DNA from: Aradus depressus
Lineage: Eukaryota; Arthropoda; Insecta; Hemiptera; Aradidae
Length of the DNA: 64,000 nucleotides
Reading direction: 5' to 3'
Assembly (NCBI GenBank): GCA_963662175.1
Contig: OY759215.1
Location: forward strand, 16,295,079-16,359,078
Each line of letters starts with the position of its first letter. Position 1 is the first letter of the stretch. A model generated the notes under the pieces. The model did not search any database and was not told the DNA's origin. It worked only from the letters and a program-made list of their open reading frames with translations. Made by a program: the position numbers and the translations under genes. Shown piece by piece: positions 11,451 through 22,144 of this stretch.

Positions 11451-11497
11451 AAAATTTAAAAGTCTTGTTTATAGTTTTGAAAATGCCCGAAAGGGCG
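11451..11497 (-). repeat. Right arm of the outer inverted repeat
   Basis: This is the reverse complement of 3838-3890, with GTCTTGTTTATAGTTTT and AAAATGCCCGAAAGGGCG. It lies beyond the (AT)n tract and a short (GTAT)n run at the right edge of the LTR element. Confidence 0.6.
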
Positions 11498-11612
11498 AAA
11501 GATAATCTGACGAGAAAAAAATAAACAAATTTGGAAGACCGAAAGATCATATTTGTTATTTTACCAGCAACTAGAATCGGAAAAGAATATATATATAAGA
11601 AATAAAAGAATA

Positions 11613-11697
11613 CAAATTTAGGACTCCCATATTAGAGTCGGGCTCATGTCCACCAGAGTGACGAAAGAGCGCTCTGGTAATAGGCGATATGACCTTA
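11613..11697 (+). mobile_element. SINE tail fragment
   Basis: The sequence from AAATTTAGGACTCCC to GGCGATATGACC matches the distal body of the SINE family found intact at 16515-16863. The tRNA-related head and the 3' tail are missing. Confidence 0.75.
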
Positions 11698-11742
11698 AAG
11701 TACTATTTAAACTAACTATTAAAATAAAAACAAATTTAAATA

Positions 11743-11925
11743 AAAGGATAAGTTATGTATCATAATTATTCAAGCTTAGTCCGTCTGTCGGCCGGAAAAT
11801 ATCCAGGCCAACGAACATAGCTGTATAACCCTATCGGCCGACAGGTGAACTAAGAACTGTATATCCCTATCGGTCGACAGGCAAACTAAAATTGAATAAT
11901 TATGATCCAACTTATTTATCTTTTC
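11743..11925. mobile_element. Short MITE with imperfect terminal inverted repeats of about 50 bp
   Basis: The left end contains ATCATAATTATTCAAGCTTAG then CTGTCGGCC. The right end is its approximate reverse complement, GGTCGACAGG then ATTGAATAATTATGAT. The centre holds two imperfect copies of CCCTATCGG(C/T)CGACAGG. A related CCTGTCGGCAGACAGG palindrome sits at about 3612-3630. Confidence 0.65.
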
Positions 11926-11929
11926 ACTA

Positions 11930-13220
11930 ATTTTTTTAATGCACCAGAGAAGTTATGAAATACGTCAAATTTACTTGTGGTTTGTTACTGAATATGGCAA
12001 ACAGTTAGAATAAGAGTTGCTCTTGTGTTCTTGTTAGAGTGTATTCGTCTTTCAAAATTAGTTTTTTATACATCTAATTTGTAACTTCTTATTTTATTTT
12101 TTACTTCTTTTTTGCACCGAGCTTGTGGAGCAACTTATCTTTCTATCATTTTTTTTACTGTAAGCTCCTCTGGAATTTTACCGGGTTACTTTGTCAGTTG
12201 GTTATTTTATCGGTCGGTTATGTCTCTATCGAATCAATATAATTTCCAGATTTTCAATTCTGGAGCTTAATTTCCATGTCATGCATATCCAGTTTTATTT
12301 ATTTTTTCTAGGGGGCATATTGACTGGATATCGATCGACCGAATCTGATCAAATTTTCAGGGTTTGTTTCCAGGAGTAGAACAATCAAAACAACAATAAC
12401 ATGGAAATCAATGTTCTTTAGGAAATTTTAAAAAAATGTATCGATTTGAAGTTCAACCGATTAAGAGATGGTATTAAATTTCAGTTTTGGGCCTCCAAAT
12501 CCCTAACAGTGAAAGGATAAGAACTAATTCAATATTTCTACTAGAAAAACCCACGGTTGCTTGCCGCCAAAAAGTGTATGATCACGATCTACTGGCCGGT
12601 TGCGACATAATTTTTGTTCAATCGCTAACTTAGTTCGTTTTTTTTTTTTTTTTTAATTTATTATTTTACTATACTACATTTATTATTTATGAATTATCGA
12701 ACTGTCTAAAATAAACAGTTGCTGGACTGAGAAAAGTAACTAGATACAGTAACTGCATTGTTTAAGCTAACTGGTAACTTATACTGATGTATGTCGAATA
12801 TCTTAATACTTCGAATTAGATACACCACTGTATGTATTGTAGATAGGATTTTTTATGAATAAATTCAACGGAGCCCATACAATGAACAATACGTGCTGAA
12901 AATGTAATATTCAAAGATAATATCGTATATAATAGCGTTATCTATTATATTTCTGTCATTCTCCAAGATTGTAAATTTTATTGTAATAATAAACAAACTA
13001 AGAAACAATCAATGAGTATAGTCGTTAAACATATCTCCGATCTATATAAACGAAATTTATAATATATAATAAATTATTGTAAATGATACAATAAGCAGCT
13101 AACCATTCTATAAGCTCTTCCGTTCTTCTTATCGTATCGACAGTACCCATACGGGGAGATTATATCAGTTTTTAGCTATCCGAAAGCACTTAACATAAAA
13201 AATCTGAGTTTTTATATTTT
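11930..13220. other. AT-rich intergenic DNA, no gene seen
   Basis: No open frame here has family features. A GC-richer patch at about 12180-12370 carries several TCGGTCGG-like words and a 62-codon frame, which may be transposon debris. Confidence 0.45.
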
Positions 13221-13236
13221 TATCATGAATTACAAT

Positions 13237-13893
13237 ACTATAAAAGTATACTTACATTCCAATATGAAAGGAGTGTATAATATAAAAGTATACTTACATT
13301 ACAATATAAAAGGAGTGTATAATATAAAAGTATACTTACATTACAATATAAAAGGAGTGTATAATATAAAAGTATACTTACATTACAATATAAAAGGAGT
13401 GTATAATATAAAAGTATACTTACATTACAATATAAAAGGAGTGTATAATATAAAAGTATACTTACATTACAATATAAAAGGAGTGTATAATATAAAAGTA
13501 TACTTACATTACAATATAAAAGGAGTGTATAATATAAAAGTATACTTACATTACAATATAAAAGGAGTGTATAATATAAAAGTATACTTACATTACAATA
13601 TAAAAGGAGTGTATAATATAAAAGTATACTTACATTCCAATATGAAAGGAGTGTATAATATAAAAGTATACTTACATTACAATATAAAAGGAGTGTATAA
13701 TATAAAAGTATACTTACATTACAATATAAAAGGAGTGTATAATATAAAAGTATACTTACATTACAATATGAAAGGAGTGTATAATATAAAAGTATACTTA
13801 CATTACAATATGAAAGGAGTGTATAATATAAAAGTATACTTACATTACAATATGAAAGGAGTGTATAATATAAAAGTATACTTACATTACAAA
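13237..13893 (+). repeat. 42-bp minisatellite, about 16 copies, open in one frame
   Basis: The 42-bp unit includes TATAAAAGTATACTTACATT and CAATATAAAAGGAGTG. Because 42 is a multiple of three, one plus frame (13225-13932) stays open and would read a 14-residue repeat of the type VYNIKVYLHYNIKG. Units 1 and 10 share the variant TTCCAATATG, and three of the last units share an ATATG variant, so homogenisation occurs in blocks. Each unit has two TATAAAAG words. I judge it non-coding: the composition is extreme and there is no domain, so the long frame follows from the repeat length. Confidence 0.92.
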
Positions 13894-13960
13894 TGTTTTC
13901 AGATTGGCCACGATGAAGTGCCTCACAATTAGATCAGTGAGTGTCTAGATAACTTATGTA

Positions 13961-13981
13961 TATATATGTGTGTGTGTGTGT
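13961..13981. repeat. (GT)n microsatellite
   Basis: A short run of alternating G and T follows a stretch of alternating T and A, just downstream of the minisatellite. Confidence 0.8.
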
Positions 13982-14171
13982 GAAGATTTCATCAAACTAA
14001 TTGTCCGGAGCCCCAATCGGACTAAAACTGTCAACTTATTATTTTTTTTTTATGGATATGATTTTCATGAACACGTATTTGTTCAAATCATTATTTTCAT
14101 ATTTCTATTTTTAAAGGAAACTTGTCATAGTTGAAATTTAACTCTATTGAATGTTGTACTTGTAATTTCTC

Positions 14172-14198
14172 ATTATTTGAGGAAATTCCTCAAATAAT
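14172..14198. repeat. 27-bp near-perfect palindrome
   Basis: The arms ATTATTTGAGGAA and TTCCTCAAATAAT are separated by one base. It is isolated in AT-rich intergenic DNA, and no function is evident. Confidence 0.7.
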
Positions 14199-14502
14199 TC
14201 GAATGAAATTCTAGATGTAATGCATAGTAAAACTAGAAATGTGTCCTTCTGTTGTCTATAAGATAATCACGAGCATATAAGAGAATTGTAAAACATGTTA
14301 TTTATTTTATAAATAAAACCGCCTCTTGATTCTTGTAATCTATCGTATTGTTTAAATGTTGTTGTTAGACAATAAATATTGTGTAAATTATCTGTATCTT
14401 ACCAGAAATGAATTACCCTTTTTATTTATCTCTACTAATTTTGTGCAAATACCCCTTTGGACAAGGGAGTAGCCTGAATATTTTTTCAGGAAGGATCCAA
14501 TA

Positions 14503-14838
14503 AGGGGGCGCTGGTAGTTCAGTGGTATACTTTCTTGCTTATTGATCTCAAGATCGCGGGTTCAAGACCCGGCTGAGGCCTTTAGTTTATTTTATCTGGG
14601 AGGTAAAAAAAACAAGCACTTTCGGATGGGACGTTAGGCGATGGTCCCGAGCCTGTACGTATGTAAGGGAACTCGTTAAACACCTCCTACCCTAGGTTAA
14701 TGAAAATTTAGGGTAGGCAAAATTTAGGACTCCCATAGTAGAGTTGGGCTCATGTACACCAAAGTGACGAAAGAGTGCTCTGGAAGTAGACTGTGACCTT
14801 ATTGTTAAAGCCCGGACATGAGTCATAATAACTAACTA
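14503..14838 (+). mobile_element. tRNA-derived SINE, diverged full-length copy
   Basis: The head GGCGCTGGTAGTTCAGTGG resembles a tRNA A box and GCGGGTTCAAGACCC a B box. The body includes TTATTTTATCTGGGAGGTAA and TTCGGATGGGACGTTA, and the tail runs from GCCCGGACATGAGTCAT to short TAACTAAC repeats. Divergence and small deletions suggest an older copy. I saw no clear target duplication. Confidence 0.85.
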
Positions 14839-15119
14839 GGAGGAATACAACCCCAACATTTTTCTCTTTAATATTTTTAGAGATTTCGGGGCGTTAGTGT
14901 CCCTTTCTCCTCCCAACCCCTCCCTTGCCTTTTGAAAAAAAGTATCTGAAGGCGTCAGTGAGTAAGTAAGGATTTGATTGTCTAAACAAAATGTGGCACT
15001 GTCAGATCTGAGAGTCTCAAGAAATAAATAAAACAAACTCATTTTATGATATATTGTCGATTTCCCAAAACAATTATACCTACATAAACTATCGGTTATA
15101 TGTTAGGTTTATTTATAAA

Positions 15120-15240
15120 TTAAGTTCACCTAAACCTGACGATGGTGTAGTGCAAACCGTTATTTTATGCATATTTTTTATGTGGAATAGAAAATATTTC
15201 AACAAATAAGTTTGTTTTATTTATTTATTACAAGTTTACA
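15120..15240 (+). mobile_element. Retroelement 3'-end fragment, possibly Penelope-like
   Basis: The sequence shares blocks with the reverse complement of 29872-29962: CCTAAACCTGACGATGGT, then GTGGAATAGAAAATATT, then TTTATTTATTTATTA. A CTGACGA...(C)AAAC arrangement of this kind recalls the hammerhead-like core reported in Penelope-like elements. Assignment to that class is tentative. Confidence 0.4.
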
Positions 15241-15811
15241 CAATATGTCTGCTCAATAAGACATAAGACAGTAAAATATCTAAATCAGGGGTTCGGCAAC
15301 CCCCTTGCTGCCCGGAGGCAGGGCTTGATAACACATGTTTTAAACTAGATCTGATTACATTTTGGCAGAAATCGGACCAGAATTACTACTGTACTTCGGG
15401 GCCTAAGTAAATTTCATCTTATGCCTCTTATTTGATTGGTTTAGTAGAAAATCTCTTCAAATAAAAGTTGTAGTGAAAACTGAAAAATATATTTTATAAA
15501 TTAGAATACATTTTTTCTAAATTTCCGTTTTGTTTGATACATGCCAGAGACCGTGTTAAAATGACAATTCGAAACCCATTTCTTAAAACGTTTGATTGAT
15601 TTGCGAAATAACGGTTAGTCCTATCGAAAAATTAGTTTTTGGAAAACAGTTTTCTTATTAAACTTACAACTTTCTAAATGCTCTCAGATTTCAGGTAGGA
15701 CCAAGACAAACAAAGTTATAGCGCTCCAAACAAATGTACAATAAATTGGTTCAGGAAATGATTCCAACTAATTTCGAATTCAGAACCTAGAAACTGACTA
15801 TCTCTAGACAG

Positions 15812-15990
15812 TGCCCGGGCTTTAAATACGAGGTCAATCGCCTACTACCAGAGAGCTTTTTCATCCTTCGGGTGTACATGAACCTGTCTCTACTATGGGT
15901 TAGGTCTTTAGAACATGACATCACCCAGGCTCGGGACCATCGCTTAACATCTCATCCGAAGGCCGACATGCCAACTTGAACTAAGGGCCT
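15812..15990 (-). mobile_element. SINE fragment, diverged
   Basis: Reading on the minus strand, it contains the tail end (GCCCGGGC), the AGCTCTCTGGTAGTAGGCGA block and the TCGGATG...GTTAAGCGATGGTCCCGAGCC block of the SINE family, with internal deletions. The head is largely lost. Confidence 0.75.
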
Positions 15991-16514
15991 GTACAACAGT
16001 ATACTAACATAACTCATAAAACAGCTGTCTCTCCCAATCTCTCAAATCTCCGGTATGTATACATTCCATGGATTCTTATTGGTCATAATTTAACTGAACT
16101 GGAACTCCCTGGAACGCCTACAAGTCATTACTTGATCTAAACAATCTTTTGGATGAATAATAATTAAAATAAAAACTACTTTTAAATACGAAACGGACGA
16201 AACAGATTATTTGTACAAAAATAAACAGATGAACACATGTGTCAACTCAATAAATCTATAAACAATAAACAAGTATTTTAGAATATCAAGGTTACGAAAC
16301 AGAATTTGTCCCGGCCCATCTAGATCAACAACTTTTAGATTACATGAAATGACCTACTGAAAAAAGTTTCAGTTCATAACAATATTCATAAGATATAAAC
16401 GACATGAGAAACAATTTTTTGGGTAACTTTCAAATGTTGACTTGTTTAAAAAATGTCAAAATGGAACAATTTAAAAAAAAAAAATTGATTTTGGACATTT
16501 TAACTGACGCTATG

Positions 16515-16863
16515 AGGGCGCCGGTAGCTCAGTGGTATGCGTGCTTGACTTCTGAGCTCAAGGTTGTGGGTTCGTAGCCCGACCGAGGCCCTTAGTTTAT
16601 TTTATCTGGGAGGTAAAATAAACTTAAGCACGCCGTCCTTCGGATGGGACGTTAAGCGATGGTCCCGAGCCTGTACGATGTCAGGTACTCGTTAAAGACC
16701 CCTACCCTAGATGAATAAAAAATTTAGGGTAGGCAAAATTTAGGACTCCCACAGTAGAGTCGGGCTCATGTCCACCAGAGTGACGAAAGAGCGCTCTGGT
16801 AGTAGGCGATATGACCTCGTAGTTAAAGCCCGGGCATGAGTCATAAAACCTAAACCTAAACCC
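16515..16863 (+). mobile_element. tRNA-derived SINE, full length, with 14-bp target duplication
   Basis: This is the best reference copy in the window. TAACTGACGCTATG flanks it perfectly at 16501-16514 and 16864-16877. The head has A-box-like GGTAGCTCAGTGGTATGCG and a B-box-like segment, GTGGGTTCGTAGCCC. The body ends with GCATGAGTCATAAAA, followed by a CCTAAACCTAAACCC tail. The perfect duplication indicates recent insertion by LINE machinery. Confidence 0.95.
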
Positions 16864-16877
16864 TAACTGACGCTATG

Positions 16878-19340
16878 GCCTCCAAATGTCTGTAGCCTGA
16901 GGATGTGGCGGAAATAAGAAGGAACAATGAAGAAATAATGTGAAGCCCCTGCAGTTAAGCTGTGGTGCAATTCTTCTTTAACAGAATGCAGAATTGTAGT
17001 GCATTTGAATTACTGTGGCTTCAAAGTTATGTAGTATGTACGTACTTGTTTGTTTCAATTCTTTCCGTCATATCTTTCACATGGGTCATTCTACAAAATT
17101 TGTCATTTCATACTTATATTTTCAATCAAAATCTATTAAAAAAGTTAGACTTTTTTGTATTTTTTTTTTTTTCACAAAACAGGTTTGTGGGTTTTTTCAA
17201 ATTGTGGATATGATAGTTGACAAATGTTCAAACCTGGTTCTCAATCAGCCTATTAGCTGTGCTGTACATTCTCTAACGATATTTTGTAATTCAAAAACAG
17301 CAATATTAGCGTTTCTCAAGCTTAATTCATCAACCATTTCATGAAATTTAGTTGTTAACTTGTGGTTTGGTTTTTGAAGTCTCTCTTTTTTTTACAACAT
17401 TTTTTTATTAATCATTCTATTATGTTCATTGCTCTAATTATTACATTTTTAATTTATTTTATAATTATTACAATCATCATTTCTTTCTTTAAATGTATAC
17501 CATTATATTAGTTTTTTTTTTTTTTTTCTTTTATTTATTTAATTATTATTATTTATTTATTTAATTTTTTTACTGGACAAGGACACATTTTTATCTTCTT
17601 ATTATACATATAAATCGTTATACTTTTATTCGAAACAAATTAATGTTTAATTAAATCAGAAAATGGTGGCCCTACTTTTCGGGTGTCGATATTGCTCTAG
17701 CCATAATTAATTGGAGTTGGGAGTATCTAAGTAGCAGAAGAAAAAAATCGTTAGTCTGTATTGTTTTTCTCAAAAAAGAAAGGTCTAAAGACAATCAGGC
17801 GTTATTGCACGAATTGTACATTAATTGTAAAGCGAATTGTACATTTTATTGTAAGGCTATTTATTATAGACGGCAAATTGTAAATTAATTGTAAGTTTAG
17901 ACTTTTCAATAATAAAATGAATGGAAAAGGAACGGGCTATGTTCGAAATGTGCCAAAATTAACGTATATCCCTTTAGTAGAGGGTCTCTCGACCACTCTA
18001 ACTGTTCTCAGGACCGCCCTTAAAGATCCATCTAGATAAATGAAATGAACCTAATGGGAATACTACACGTATGAGTATTCATTTTTACAAAGAATATTTC
18101 GTATTTTATTTTTAAATTTACCCAACACTAATTATTTTTTATCAATTAAGTCTTCGCTCTCCCTCCTCCTCTTCGACTGATTTAACTGAAAATTAATACC
18201 CAACACAGGGACTTCTCATTCCAATATTTATTCCATCAACAGTTATTGGGAATTGAAGTTGAGCCCTCCTATTATGGAGGGGGGATTCCCTTTAGCCGAA
18301 CGGCGACGTCCTTATGGGCTTCTAGATCCACATATCGATATATATTCATTCTATCATATACGTTCACAGATACACTGCCATTCTGTTAACTCAACAATCA
18401 GCCATAGTTTTTTTGAAAATTTTTTGTGTTCAGGCTCAGAAAACGAGGAATTTCAGTGAAATTTTAAAGTTTTGACCTATTGCTTATTTTCCCCTATACC
18501 TAAATCGTATATTTGAAGGAGAATAAGCAAATAAAAATAATTAATTATAAGATAAATTTAGCTTTATGTTACATATAATTTCAATATCATTATAATAATT
18601 TATAGAAGGGTTTTCTAACGTCTAGACAAATATTCATGATAGACAGGCAGACAGACATAGTTTAATATAATTAGTAGAGACATTCAGGAGAGTCCTTGTT
18701 TGTGCCAGCCAGCTCTATACATAGATAAGTGAAATCTATTTTCATCCAGACAATTGTCTGTGGTCAATTTCAAGTTATTTTTATTCCAAAATTAATCTCT
18801 ATATATTTTTTTTTCTTTAAATATTCTTAATCAATCTTATTTATGAAAATTAAAGACAGTTAACTTGGGCTTAGGCAGGAGGAGGCGCTTCATCAAATTA
18901 AAGATGACTGATAAATAGTTCTAAAAAGCTACAGATAGAATTGCCAGATAAGAAAATTCAAAAAATAATTTTTTTTTATTGTCGCTGGGAAAACAATTGT
19001 AATAAAGTTTTGAGGATTTTAAATTGTTTATTTATTGTTAAGCTAAAAGTAGTCAGATCAAGAATTTTGCAACAACCATGCAATTTAAACTCTTTTGTCA
19101 TTTCTAAATCCATTAAATCTAAAGAAATATGTGTACTGTTTGCATGGTTATATACTATTCAGTCAAAATTCTGGGAAAAGAGAAATTTTCACAAACGTTC
19201 TTTGTGTAAATCATTTTTTTTTTTTTTTTTTTTTCCTGGCAAACCTTGATGTAGTACATGTTTTGCACACAAAAAAAAATAATAACAATATTTACAAATT
19301 TTAATAATTTAGTTAATTATTAACCCTACTGTCTCACATA
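16878..19340. other. AT-rich intergenic DNA, no gene seen
   Basis: Overlapping open frames of 68-109 codons at 16962-17344, 18253-18459 and 18941-19304 cross homopolymer T runs and show no motif or coding composition. I treat them as chance. Confidence 0.5.
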
Positions 19341-19347
19341 TAGGACA

Positions 19348-19644
19348 ATGATATTGGTCCTTATTGATGAGCCCTTACGTCTAGCCCTAGAGGAAGAGAT
19401 ACGCGGACAGTCCAGACCAGTGCGCTGCAAGGACATCGTCCAGAATTGGATTTTGGAAAAATGGAAACAACGTTGGTCACGATGCCCGGATGGCCGAACG
19501 ACGTACGCATACTTCCCGGACGTCCGGGTACGCCTTGACTCAACATTGGTACAGCCTAATCATTGGACGTCTCAAATATTATCAGGTCATGGGGAGCAGA
19601 AACAGGCTATGAAAGATAGTAACCCCTTGATCCCCGAGCTCTAG
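19348..19644 (+). pseudogene. LINE reverse-transcriptase ORF2 C-terminal fragment (R1/Jockey-like)
   Basis: An open frame of 98 codons ends at 19644. It contains the pattern W-x-x-x-W (KWKQRWSRC), then GRTTYAYFPDV, and near its end TSQILSGHGE. This is the order seen at the end of non-LTR retrotransposon polymerases, where a Trp-rich segment, a (R)-x-(Y/F)-x-P-(D)-(V) block and a T(Q/S)-(F/I)-L-(S/T)-GHG motif precede a zinc-binding tail. The zinc-binding tail is lost: the frame runs into a SINE fragment on the other strand. It is truncated at both ends and dead. The family call rests on motif order only. Confidence 0.6.
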
Positions 19645-19860
19645 TGGACATGAGCCCGACTCTACTCTGGGATTCCTAAATTTTGCATAACCCTACACTT
19701 TTATTCATCTAGGGTAGGGGTCATTAACGAGTACCTGACCTTGTAGAGGCTCGGGACCATCGGGTCCCATCCGAAGGCGTGCTCAAGTTTTCTTCACCTC
19801 CAAGAAAACCCAAGGCCGGGATCAGCACATCTTGAGTCTTCCTTTCAAGCGCAGGCAATG
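19640..19860 (-). mobile_element. SINE fragment, diverged
   Basis: It reads on the minus strand with the blocks GAATCCCAGAGTAGAGTCGGGC, TAGGGTAGG-like, CGATGGTCCCGAGCCTC and AGGTGAAGAAAAC of the common SINE. The distal tail is missing and the head is poorly preserved. It abuts the LINE fragment directly. Confidence 0.7.
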
Positions 19861-20571
19861 CATTATTTAATTTAGATCTGTATTTAATTGAGTGAAAGCC
19901 TTTAAAACTTTACAAAAATCAGTGCTTTCCATTTTGTCCTGAGTTTGTAGTAGAATTTTTTTTAGTTTTCCACTGCGGCTTTTCTTTTAATTATTGTAAT
20001 ATCTCGTTGAGTTATATCAATTTGAGAAAATACGTTTTATAACATAAGACGTTATAATACCGTTAAATTGCGTCGTACAGGAGGACAGTAGGTATTATAT
20101 AAGGTAAGACCTTCAGTTTTTTATTATATATATTTTTTAGGAGTTGCTCTTTGCGTAAAACGACCATGTATAACTTACAATGGACCCGAATGAACTACGA
20201 CAAGGGTTCCCAGGTAAAAGAAGAAAAAAACATTTTAAAAATTAAATTTTTCTTTTGAGTATAATTGGAAAAAAGAAGTACAAATGAATGTTCAAAAGTA
20301 AGTCGTATTTTCTAGAAATTCTCAAGTAGGTACATATTTTACAGTCACTGAAACTCTTATGGAAAACAGAATCCAAAATCATTGAATCACGATAACACAC
20401 AATAGGCCTTCTCAGGCCGCGGTGCCAGAATCAGCCCTCGGAAAAAAAAATAGGTAAATAAATAAAAATAACTCAAGATATGGGGGGGAAAATGAAAAGA
20501 TTAATCAGAAAAAACACCCAGAGTAATTGCATGTCTAAGTACCTATTCACGTAAAAATTAATGGTAATTAT

Positions 20572-20914
20572 AGGTTAGGTTTTATGACTCATGCTCGGGT
20601 TTTAACTACGAGGTCATATCGCTTACTACCAGAGCGCTCTTTCGTCACTCTGGTGGACATGAGCCCGACTCTACTGTGGGAGTCCTAAATTTTGCCTACC
20701 CTAAATTTTTGTTCACCTATGGCAGGGGTCTTTAACGAATACCTGACAAATGTACAGGCTCGGGACCATCGCTTAACGTCCCATCCGAAGGACGGCGTGC
20801 TTAAGTTTATTTTACCTGCCAGATAAAATAAACTAAGGGCCTCGGTCGGGTTTCGAACCCTCGTTCTTGAGCTCAGAAGACAAGCACGCATACCACTGAG
20901 CTACCGGCGCCCTC
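20572..20914 (-). mobile_element. tRNA-derived SINE, full length, with 13-bp target duplication
   Basis: AATGGTAATTATA flanks the copy at 20559-20571 and 20915-20927. On the minus strand it starts AGGGCGCCGGTAGCTCAGTGG, has a B box GAGGGTTCGAAACCCG, and ends CATAAAACCTAACC. The right-hand duplication overlaps the first base pair of the adjacent foldback element, so the SINE landed against its edge. Confidence 0.93.
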
Positions 20915-20927
20915 AATGGTAATTATA

Positions 20928-21498
20928 CAGGGTGTTCATTTTATCCTGACACAGGGAAATAACTCGAAAAATAATGATTTTCTCAAAAAAAGCTTGAGAC
21001 AAAAAATGTAGAGTAGAATTGACCGCATTATTTGCTGTAATCTAATTTTTAAACAAATGAAAAAAAATTTTGTTTTTGACCGTCAACCTATTTTTTTTTT
21101 TTGCATATTTAGGGGGAGAGAGTTCGAATTGATCAATTTTTCGGAACAACTTTGATAAATGTATTGAAGTTGCAGGACATCAGTTCCAACATTTACTACA
21201 ATAAAATTCATTTATTAAGTTTAATATTGGTCTAACAACAAAATGTCTCAATTAACCCAACCTTAATTTTTTCCCAGGAATCTAAATATTGAAAAAGAAA
21301 AAAAAAATAGGTCGACGGTCAAAAAAATTTTTTTTTTTTTAATTCATAAAAAACGTTAAAAATTTTCATTTGTTTAAAAATGAGATTAAAGGAAATAATG
21401 CTGTCAATTCCACTCTACATTTTTTGTCTCAAGCTTTTTTTGAGAAAATCATTATTTTTTGAGTTATCTACTTGGGTCAAGAAAAAATGTACACCCTG
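20928..21498. mobile_element. Foldback/MITE with CAGGGTG ends, about 200-bp inverted arms and TA flanks
   Basis: The ends read CAGGGTG and CACCCTG, each flanked by TA, as in Tc1/mariner-type MITEs. The arms share long complementary blocks: ATGATTTTCTCAAAAAAAGC with its mirror near 21440, TTGAGACAAAAAATGTAGAGT near 21000 with its mirror near 21410, and CGTCAACCTATTTTT with AAAATAGGTCGACG. The centre has no coding frame. Confidence 0.8.
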
Positions 21499-21798
21499 TA
21501 TATATATTTGAAAAAAAGTTTTAAAATAAAAAATTTAAAATACTCAGTATTGGATAATTGACTATGCAGTTGCTCATGTTCCCGCTGTGGACGGCTGGTT
21601 TGTGTGCAAAGCGTGTCGAAATTTGATCATCTGTTTGAGCCGCTTCATATCAACTTCCTAGAGAGAGATATTATAGAATAATTTAGGATATAAAGAAAAC
21701 TGGACTTTAGGCATTCTAGATTAAAATGTGTTTTACTCCCTCCTTCTGATTAAGATGCTGGCTACGCCCATGTCAGTTCATGTTATTGTTGTTAGTTT

Positions 21799-22131
21799 AG
21801 AGGGCGCCGGTCGCTCAATGGTATGCAATGGCTTGTTGAGCTCGAGATCGCGGGTTCGAAACCCGACCGAGGCCCTTAGCTTATTTTATCTGGGAGGTAA
21901 AATAAACTTAAGCATGCCGTCCTTCGGTTGGGACGTTAAGCGATTCGGTTGGGACGTCAGGTATTCGTTAAAGACCCCTGACCTAGGTGAATAAAAATTT
22001 AGGGTAGGCAAAATTTAGGACTCTCACAGTAGAATCGGGTTCATGTATACCAGAGTAACGAAAGAGCGCTCTGGTATAAGGCGATATGACCTCGAAGTTA
22101 AAGCCCGGGCTTGAGTCATAAAAACTAACTG
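21799..22131 (+). mobile_element. tRNA-derived SINE with 13-bp target duplication
   Basis: TTGTTGTTAGTTT flanks the copy at 21786-21798 and 22132-22144. The head is GGGCGCCGGTCGCTCAATGG and the B box GCGGGTTCGAAACCC. A deletion in the body has removed part of the CCTGTACGATG segment and left a partial GATTCGGTTGGGACGT duplication. Confidence 0.9.
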
Positions 22132-22144
22132 TTGTTGTTAGTTT

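Noticed and set aside
13225..13932. 235-codon repetitive protein
   Set aside because: The frame is open because the 42-bp unit is a multiple of three. The composition and lack of any domain argue against a gene.
16515..16600. tRNA gene
   Set aside because: A- and B-box-like words belong to the SINE head. A clean anticodon arm and acceptor stem are missing, and a SINE body follows. The same applies to the other SINE heads.
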